Assembly (NCBI GenBank): GCA_964623635.1
Contig: CAZUUA010000052.1
Span: 1-11,284, forward strand
Source of the DNA: UMGS1696 sp964623635
GTDB lineage: Bacteria > Bacillota > Clostridia > Oscillospirales > CAG-272
DNA length: 11,284 nt
Reading direction: 5' to 3'
The translations under genes and the position numbers were made by a program. Under the pieces are notes generated by a model. It saw nothing but the letters and a program-made list of their open reading frames with translations, made no database searches and was not told where the DNA came from. Positions 6,578-11,284 of this stretch are shown here, in pieces. Position 1 is the first letter of the stretch. Each line of letters opens with the position of its first letter.

Positions 6578-6603
6578 TCCTGTTTGGTCAGAATACGCAA
6601 AGA

Positions 6604-7455
6604 TCAGCCCTGCCGTGTGGTGATGGTGCAGCGCTGCTCCATGATGCTGTCTTCGTGGATGATCTCGCCAATGGTGTCGGCGGTGATGTGCCCGGAGCGT
6701 GGGTTTTTCACAGAGAGAATGTTCCCGTTCACCGTAGCCTCCACGTCGGAATATTCAAAGGACAGATCGGTACCGTCCATGGTGCAGTCGATGAGGGTCA
6801 GGTTCTTGCAGTAGCACAGAGGCTGGGTACCACTGATGTGGCAGCGCACCAGAGTCAATCCATCGGAGTACCAGCCTAAATATTCGCCGGCCACCACGGA
6901 ATCCTCGACCCGGACATTTTTGGCGTGCCAGAACGCATCCTTGGTCTGCAGATCGCAGTGGGTCAGCGTGGCGTTTTCCACATACTGGAAGGAATATTTG
7001 CCATGCATCTTCAGTCCATGGATGTTCAGATCCCGGCTTTCCCAGAAGAGATATTCCGAGGTGATCTCTGTGTCCGCCACTGCAACGCCCCGGCATTTCC
7101 AGCCAAATTCCGGCGAGACGATGGTGCAATGGTCCAGGGTCGTGTGGTCGCATTCCCGGAGACACTTGACGCCGTTCACGGTGCAGTGGGTCAGCGTGCC
7201 GTTTTGGGCATACCACAGGGGAGCACGGCAGGTCTCCGTCATGGTGGAATGGGACAGGGTGAACTGCTGTGCGTGCCACAGAGGATACCGCAGCTCGAAC
7301 CGGCAATCGGATACCTGCACGTCTCGTGCTTCCTTTAAGGCCGATTCACCGTCAGCCGGCCCGGCAAAGGTACAATCCTGTACGTCCCCATGGGTCAGGT
7401 TATATAATGCCCGTTCGGCATCGTAGGTCGCATGGGAAATGATGATTCGCTCCAT
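6604..7455 (-). CDS. DUF3737 family protein (right-handed parallel beta-helix)
   Basis: The 283-residue protein matches the uncharacterised DUF3737 family. About eleven coils of about 19 residues are visible from residue 37 on, each with an aromatic pair at its start and a strand ending in a cysteine/threonine pair: YPLWHAQ, APLWYAQ, EFGWKCR, EYLFWES, KYSFQYV, KDAFWHAK, EYLGWYS, QPLCYCK, with THCTV, DHCTI, THCDL and IDCTM in between. This predicts a beta-helix with inward stacks of aromatics and cysteines. Beta-helix proteins often bind or cleave carbohydrates, but no catalytic signature is recognised and the function is unknown. There is no signal peptide. An AGGAAAGG-type ribosome site precedes the ATG at 7455. 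It starts 37 bases after the nitrilase stop and no promoter lies between, so both share one transcript. Confidence 0.9.
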   Translation of the reverse strand: MERIIISHATYDAERALYNLTHGDVQDCTFAGPADGESALKEARDVQVSDCRFELRYPLWHAQQFTLSHSTMTETCRAPLWYAQNGTLTHCTVNGVKCLRECDHTTLDHCTIVSPEFGWKCRGVAVADTEITSEYLFWESRDLNIHGLKMHGKYSFQYVENATLTHCDLQTKDAFWHAKNVRVEDSVVAGEYLGWYSDGLTLVRCHISGTQPLCYCKNLTLIDCTMDGTDLSFEYSDVEATVNGNILSVKNPRSGHITADTIGEIIHEDSIMEQRCTITTRQG

Positions 7456-7492
7456 AATCTATGTGATCCTTTCCTGTAATATATGCATTGTT

Positions 7493-8875
7493 TTATAGGC
7501 TTCCTACGTCACCGGTGACGATCCCGTCGGCTTCCGGTGCCCTTGTGCCCATGCTGTAGCAGCGCAGTCCCAGCCTGTGAGCAGCCGATACCAGCATCGT
7601 GTCTCGCACCCAGACTCTGTCGCAGCCGATCTCTTTGGCTTTGGCAAGGTCGGCTTCGTTCTCGCAGACCAGACACCGGGGAATATCCGGCAGCTCCGTG
7701 GTCATAGCGTCGGTGGGTGTGGTCAGGACAAAATAGCAATATCCCATGCAGTCGTACCGGTGCAAAAGCCGGTGCAGGGTTTCGGCGAAGGCAGCATCGG
7801 CTGTAGGCGATATGGTCAGTGCAAAAACGGTGTGACAGGAGAACTTTTGCAGCACCTGCGCCAGAGGAACGTTCCCGTTGGTGTAGATCGTGTCACCGTC
7901 CATGGTCAGGGTCAGGGACAGCTCCGACATACCCAGACCCACCGCCGCACCATAGGCAGCCATCGGTGGCAGGTCACGATAGGCATTTTGGGCGCACACA
8001 CGGGGATATGGCAGAAACCGGTCGTCCGGTACGATGGCAGAACCACCGGGGCGATACTGCCAGCCGTGTCGTCCCCATTCGATGTATTCGTAGTGGGCAG
8101 TGGGTTTTCCGCCAAATCCGGCTGGTTTATAGTATTTCTGATGTGGATCCAATTCGGCCGTCCCCAGACCCACGTTGCCCTTCATGTTGCAAAGAACTTC
8201 TCCGGTGGGGGCAACGATCATGCTGGCGCCGCAGATGGTGGGACTGTTGTCCATGGCCACCGAGGCACGCACCAGATACGCATTGGTGTTGTAGGACAGG
8301 AACCGGCCGATGATCTCCAAGGCTTCGTGGGTGTCGGTGCGCTGGAGAGAACAGCCGATGATGATGTCCACGTTCTCCCGTGCGATGGCGGCAAAGGCTT
8401 CATAAAAGTAGAAATCGTAGCAGGTGAGAAAGCCATAGCGGATCCCATCGATGGTCAACACATAGGGCGCCGATGGCTCGAAGGTGTAGGCAGAATCCAA
8501 GGCAAGCGTGTGCTGCTCCGACGGCGGCAGGTGCTTTTTGTAATATTTTCCCACGATGGCACCGGTCTGATCGAAGGCAAAGGTGGTGTTGCGGATCCCG
8601 GTGGGCGTTGCGTCATAGGCATTGACGAACAGCACCGCTCCACAGCGCACCGCCGTTTCTGCCGCTTTTGCCATGAGGATGGGCTGATATTTTGCAGAGT
8701 AAAATAGGTTTTCTTCTCTGGTACCCACGGCACAGGGCACATCGCTGTACTCCGGCAAAACGATCAGATCCATAGTGGGATCGCAGGAGGCCAGCAGGTC
8801 GAGCTTTTTTTGAAAATAGGCATCCGACTTTTCCGGCTCCATGGAATACGGCGGCTGCAGTACACAGGCTTTCAT
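7493..8875 (-). CDS. Nitrilase-superfamily carbon-nitrogen hydrolase with degenerate GDPD-like C-terminal domain
   Basis: The 460-residue protein has an N-terminal carbon-nitrogen hydrolase domain at about residues 1-275. The catalytic triad is visible as E42 in VLPEYSD, K113 in YYKKHLPP and C152 in LTCYDFYF, so hydrolysis of an amide or related C-N bond in the cytoplasm is expected; the substrate is unknown. Ordinary family members end near 260-310 residues. Here a further 170 residues (about 290-460) follow. They resemble a glycerophosphodiester phosphodiesterase barrel: a helix AAYGAAVGLG, then SELSLTLTMDGDTIYTNG, and at the end LVSAAHRLGLRCY and EADGIVTGD. The expected HRG, ExD and HD catalytic groups appear lost. 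The start at 8875 is chosen because AAGGAG precedes it and MKACVLQPP fits the family; an extended frame to 9010 would run over the promoter. First gene of an operon with the DUF3737 gene. Confidence 0.9.
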   Translation of the reverse strand: MKACVLQPPYSMEPEKSDAYFQKKLDLLASCDPTMDLIVLPEYSDVPCAVGTREENLFYSAKYQPILMAKAAETAVRCGAVLFVNAYDATPTGIRNTTFAFDQTGAIVGKYYKKHLPPSEQHTLALDSAYTFEPSAPYVLTIDGIRYGFLTCYDFYFYEAFAAIARENVDIIIGCSLQRTDTHEALEIIGRFLSYNTNAYLVRASVAMDNSPTICGASMIVAPTGEVLCNMKGNVGLGTAELDPHQKYYKPAGFGGKPTAHYEYIEWGRHGWQYRPGGSAIVPDDRFLPYPRVCAQNAYRDLPPMAAYGAAVGLGMSELSLTLTMDGDTIYTNGNVPLAQVLQKFSCHTVFALTISPTADAAFAETLHRLLHRYDCMGYCYFVLTTPTDAMTTELPDIPRCLVCENEADLAKAKEIGCDRVWVRDTMLVSAAHRLGLRCYSMGTRAPEADGIVTGDVGSL

Positions 8876-8911
8876 GGGGAAGCTCCTTCTTTGGGGTATA
8901 GATGTACCATA

Positions 8912-8940
8912 AGTATACCGCATTTTGGGGCGTATGTCAA
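8912..8940 (-). promoter_or_regulatory. Promoter of the nitrilase/DUF3737 operon
   Basis: On the minus strand a perfect TTGACA (8940-8935), a 17-base spacer and TATACT (8917-8912). The start is expected near 8905, about 30 bases before the ATG at 8875. Confidence 0.9.
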
Positions 8941-9020
8941 GTGGGGGAGATGGCTGTCCTGCCGGATTTTGCAGCATTTTCTCCGGAGAGATATTTTTCC
9001 CGTTGTTCATACAATTCTTC

Positions 9021-9049
9021 TTGCTTTTTTCCGCGGTATGTGCTATACT
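9021..9049 (+). promoter_or_regulatory. Promoter of the mntP operon
   Basis: TTGCTT (9021-9026), a 17-base spacer and TATACT (9044-9049), with TGC immediately before the -10 box. The leader to the ATG at 9121 is about 65 bases and contains a hairpin: GCGACA (9066-9071) pairs with TGTCGC (9092-9097). No yybP-ykoY manganese riboswitch is recognisable. Confidence 0.85.
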
Positions 9050-9120
9050 GTTAGAACCTATTTTAGCGACAAAAGCGTCTGTACAGCTGGCTGTCGCATA
9101 TGTTTGGAGAAGAAATCGTT

Positions 9121-9717
9121 ATGCAGCTTTGGGAACTATTTGTGATCGCCGTGGGTCTGTCCATGGATGCCTTTGCCGTGGCGATCTGTAAGGGACTGTC
9201 CGTAGAAAAAATCCGCCCCCACCACACCCTGATCGTAGGTGCTTGGTTCGGTGGCTTTCAGGCACTGATGCCATTTATCGGCTATCTGCTGGGAACTGGC
9301 TTTGCACAAAAAATTCAATCTATCGACCATTGGGTGGCATTCGTGCTGCTATGTCTCATCGGCGCCAACATGGTCAAGGAAGCATTGACGGACAAGGGAG
9401 AGGACGAAAAGGAAGCGGAGAAGCACAGTGAATCCGGCTCCGATACCGCCGGCTTTGGGGTCAAGAGTATGTTCCCCATGGCTGTTGCCACCAGCATTGA
9501 TGCCTTGGCGGTGGGCGTGTCCTTTGCCTTTCTGCAGGTGCAGATCGTACCGGCTGTGACCTTTATCGGCGTGATCACCTTTGTGCTGTCGGCGGTGGGT
9601 GTGGTCATTGGCAATATTTTTGGCGTCAAATACAAATCCAAGGCAGAACTGGTGGGTGGTATCGTGCTGATCGGCATGGGCATCAAGATCCTGATCGAGC
9701 ACCTGTTCTTCGCATAA
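9121..9717 (+). CDS. mntP: Manganese efflux pump MntP
   Basis: The 198-residue membrane protein belongs to the MntP (YebN) family, which exports Mn2+ across the cytoplasmic membrane. The two inverted halves each carry the family motif: SMDAFAVAICKG with D16, and TSIDALAVGVSFAF with D127, matching the aspartates needed in the E. coli protein. About six membrane segments are visible; a charged loop rich in Glu, Lys and Ser (about 91-110) separates the halves and is longer than in E. coli. The start at 9121 is preferred over an in-frame ATG at 9100 because GGAGAAG lies eight bases before it and MQLWELF is the usual family N-terminus. A DUF3842 gene follows after 15 bases in the same operon. Manganese control by MntR or a riboswitch is not visible in the leader. 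Confidence 0.95.
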   Translation: MQLWELFVIAVGLSMDAFAVAICKGLSVEKIRPHHTLIVGAWFGGFQALMPFIGYLLGTGFAQKIQSIDHWVAFVLLCLIGANMVKEALTDKGEDEKEAEKHSESGSDTAGFGVKSMFPMAVATSIDALAVGVSFAFLQVQIVPAVTFIGVITFVLSAVGVVIGNIFGVKYKSKAELVGGIVLIGMGIKILIEHLFFA

Positions 9718-9732
9718 GGAGAGGGAAGTGCT

Positions 9733-10137
9733 ATGCGGATTCTGATCATTGACGGACAAGGCGGCAAGCTGGGACGGCTGCTGGTGGAAAAATGTATGGC
9801 AGCAAAAGGGTCCCGTGACCATGTGGTTGCCGTAGGAACCAACGCCATCGCCACCGCCTGTATGCTGAAAGCCAACCCGGACGAAGCTGCCACCGGGGAG
9901 AACGCCATTGCCGTATGTGCCCGACGAGCGGACGTGATCTGTGGTCCTGTTGGGATCGTTATCGCCGACGCCATGAACGGAGAGATCACAGCCGGTGCCG
10001 CTGTTGCCGTGGGACAAGCGGATGCCCGACGGATCCTGATCCCGGTGAACAAATGTGACACTACCGTGGTAGGCGTGACCAAAACCATGGGTGAGCTGGT
10101 GGACGAAGCGGCAAAGGCGATACTGGAAAGAGAATAA
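9733..10137 (+). CDS. DUF3842 family protein
   Basis: The 134-residue protein matches the uncharacterised DUF3842 family, common in Clostridia. It starts with a beta strand and a glycine-rich loop, IDGQGGKLGRLL (residues 6-17), like a Rossmann-type nucleotide-binding turn. Next come the family segments VGTNAIATACMLKA, ATGENAI, ICGPVGIVIADAMNGEIT and ILIPVNKCDTTVVGV. It has no signal peptide or membrane segment, so it is predicted cytoplasmic. The function is unknown. It follows mntP by 15 bases with a GGAGAGGGAAG-type ribosome site and ends at a strong terminator, so it is co-transcribed with the manganese exporter; a link with metal handling is only a suggestion from context. Confidence 0.9.
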   Translation: MRILIIDGQGGKLGRLLVEKCMAAKGSRDHVVAVGTNAIATACMLKANPDEAATGENAIAVCARRADVICGPVGIVIADAMNGEITAGAAVAVGQADARRILIPVNKCDTTVVGVTKTMGELVDEAAKAILERE

Positions 10138-10144
10138 ACCAAAA

Positions 10145-10181
10145 ACAGCGGAACTGTTATGCACAGAACCGCTGTCTTTTT
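10145..10181. terminator. Bidirectional intrinsic terminator between DUF3842 and GH43 genes
   Basis: ACAGCGG (10145-10151) pairs with CCGCTGT (10169-10175), with CTG/CAG pairing inside. On the plus strand CTTTTT follows; on the minus strand TTTTTGGTTT follows. It can end both convergent transcripts. Confidence 0.88.
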
Positions 10182-10192
10182 ATGTCAAAAAT

Positions 10193-11050
10193 TTATCTCA
10201 CCCAAACCAATGTCCCGTTTTCTTCTTTGATCGGCAGGAACACCGGTGTTTCCTTGCGTCCATCTGCCGGATTGTTGGGAGAATGCATGGACAGGTACAG
10301 CTGCCCGTCGGTGTCCGTGAAGATCATCCCGTGGCCGCCATCGTATTCGCCGGTCATATTTTTGGAGTAGAGCAGTGTTTCGTCCTGCGTCCATTTGCCA
10401 TTTATGGATCTGCCATCTGCGCTCCGGGCAATGCCCACACAATAGCCCGCATCGTCCCAGTTGGACCAGATCATCAGTAGCTGCCCGTCTTTGGTGGGGT
10501 ATAAGAAGCAGCCGTCTGTCACCTTGCCACGAGCCCACACCGGATCGTCAGCCCGGAACAGCTCCATCGGTTCGGAGATAAAATGGGTCAGGTCGTCCGA
10601 GAGCTTTGCTGCCGCCATTCTGCCACAGCCATCGTCTGTGCACGTCCATTCGTGTACGAATACCATCCAAGGCTGCCCGGCCTTGTCCACGTAGAAGGTG
10701 CCGTCGATGCAGTCCCAATCGGTGGGCGTCACAGCGTGGCCTGTAATGGCTACAAAGGGTCCCTCCGGCTTGTCGGCAGAAAGGATTACGCAGCCACGGT
10801 GCCCGGTGACGCTGGAGAGATAGGTGGTGAACATATAGAACTTGCTGCCGTACCGATGTACCTCCGGTGCCCAGCGACAATCCTTTGTGTCTGCCGGATC
10901 CACGACTACCTTACCCAGGCATTCCCAGTCACCGGCCAGAGAGCCGCTGGTGTTTTTGTAGCAGACCCAGCCGGTACCATAGGCATAGTAGATGCCGTTC
11001 TCCACGACGATAAAGGGGTCTCGCAGCTGTTCGATTTTGGAAACGATCAT
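10193..11050 (-). CDS. Glycoside hydrolase family 43-type enzyme (intracellular)
   Basis: The 285-residue protein looks like a single-domain five-bladed beta-propeller glycosidase of family 43 (arabinosidase/xylosidase type). The first blade carries QLRDPFIV with the putative catalytic base D11. WAPEV (60-64) is a family hallmark, and DCIDGTFYVD supplies the third acidic residue D116. VTDGCFLYP (177-185) lies where most members have the acid glutamate (TEGP), here D179. GGHGMIF (238-244) holds the conserved histidine H240. There is no signal peptide and no carbohydrate-binding module, so it should trim imported oligosaccharides in the cytoplasm; the substrate is unknown. The ATG at 11050 has GGAGG eight bases upstream. 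A longer frame reaching 11239 would run through the promoter and is rejected. Monocistronic in this window. Confidence 0.9.
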   Translation of the reverse strand: MIVSKIEQLRDPFIVVENGIYYAYGTGWVCYKNTSGSLAGDWECLGKVVVDPADTKDCRWAPEVHRYGSKFYMFTTYLSSVTGHRGCVILSADKPEGPFVAITGHAVTPTDWDCIDGTFYVDKAGQPWMVFVHEWTCTDDGCGRMAAAKLSDDLTHFISEPMELFRADDPVWARGKVTDGCFLYPTKDGQLLMIWSNWDDAGYCVGIARSADGRSINGKWTQDETLLYSKNMTGEYDGGHGMIFTDTDGQLYLSMHSPNNPADGRKETPVFLPIKEENGTLVWVR

Positions 11051-11138
11051 GGTTGTATCCTCCGTGCTGTATGGTATGGAGCGCTGTAGGTGTACCTGGT
11101 GCAGCATAACACTTACGCATTCCATATAGGTTACCGTA

Positions 11139-11167
11139 AGTATAGCATAAACCGGGAGAAAAGTCAA
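11139..11167 (-). promoter_or_regulatory. Promoter of the GH43 gene
   Basis: On the minus strand TTGACT (11167-11162), a 17-base spacer and TATACT (11144-11139), with TGC before the -10 box. The leader is about 80 bases. TTACGGTAA directly after the -10 box is a small inverted repeat that could be an operator, which is inference only. Confidence 0.88.
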
Positions 11168-11284
11168 TGGCATACCGCTTCCCAAAATTTTTCCACCAAT
11201 TTCGCAAAACCCCTTGACAAAACCGTATATAGGCGCCACCGCACAATTCTGATGATGCAGATGCGTCGGCAGATTTTTCGTCAG
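11168..11284. other. Non-coding right edge, no gene assigned
   Basis: No ribosome site or family-like frame is seen. The stretch has an unpaired TTGACA at 11214-11219 on the plus strand without a -10 box at the right distance. Beyond about 11230 the sequence becomes GC-richer (GGCGCCACCGCAC and on), suggesting the start of a different element or repeat that continues outside the window. Confidence 0.4.

Noticed and set aside
7577..8707. Plus-strand open frame of 376 residues opposite the nitrilase
   Set aside because: Although long, it is the mirror of a protein with a complete catalytic triad. Its low-complexity Gly/His/Val content and lack of a ribosome site mark it as a shadow.
8941..9120. 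Possible yybP-ykoY manganese riboswitch before mntP
   Set aside because: The leader after the promoter is only about 65 bases and lacks the conserved loop words of that aptamer; only a simple hairpin is present.
9315..10164. Two minus-strand frames of about 270 residues opposite mntP and DUF3842
   Set aside because: They cross the gene boundary and are antisense to two recognised families; the residue content is that of reverse-complemented coding DNA.
11214..11219. Perfect TTGACA on the plus strand near the right edge
   Set aside because: No -10-like hexamer is found 16-18 bases downstream, and no gene follows in the window.
10193..11239. Longer GH43 frame that could encode an N-terminal signal peptide
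   Set aside because: The extra 63 residues would be translated from the promoter region, no ribosome site lies before the upstream ATG, and the good GGAGG site precedes the ATG at 11050.

Overview
The window looks like chromosome from an anaerobic, moderately GC-rich member of the Clostridia, most likely a gut Oscillospiraceae/Ruminococcaceae-type bacterium. The reasons are AGGAGG-type ribosome binding sites, vegetative promoters close to TTGACA-17-TATAAT, a rubrerythrin, a glycine riboswitch of Firmicutes style, DUF3842 and DUF3737 proteins, and intracellular carbohydrate-active enzymes. The assignment is inference from style and gene content; no marker gene fixes the species. I see no phage, IS element or CRISPR array.

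Layout from left to right. (1) 1-1678, minus strand: an AGCS-family sodium:alanine/glycine symporter, cut off at the left edge. It lies behind a consensus promoter, a single-aptamer glycine riboswitch and an intrinsic terminator, so glycine controls the transporter by transcription attenuation. (2) 1794-2607, plus strand: an XRE-type regulator with a repetitive helical C-terminal half. (3) 2689-2852, plus strand: a lone tRNA-Cys(GCA) with its own promoter and terminator. (4) 2888-3557, minus strand: a rubrerythrin with an unusual C-terminal tail. (5) 3779-6522, plus strand: a two-gene operon of a hexapeptide-repeat acetyltransferase and a large heparinase II/III-type polysaccharide lyase homologue without signal peptide. 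(6) 6604-8940, minus strand: a nitrilase-superfamily amidohydrolase followed by a DUF3737 beta-helix protein. The nitrilase carries a C-terminal domain that looks like a decayed glycerophosphodiester phosphodiesterase barrel. (7) 9021-10181, plus strand: the manganese exporter MntP followed by a DUF3842 protein. (8) 10193-11167, minus strand: an intracellular GH43-type glycosidase with its own promoter.

The genes form small independent transcription units, most with a recognisable promoter and often a terminator. Two carry a carbohydrate theme: the acetyltransferase/lyase pair and GH43. Both lack export signals, which suggests handling of imported oligosaccharides in the cytoplasm, although no transporter or sugar regulator is in view. 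The best candidates for something undescribed are the nitrilase with a pseudo-GDPD tail co-transcribed with a DUF3737 beta-helix protein, the alpha-repeat XRE regulator, and the expression platform of the glycine riboswitch.
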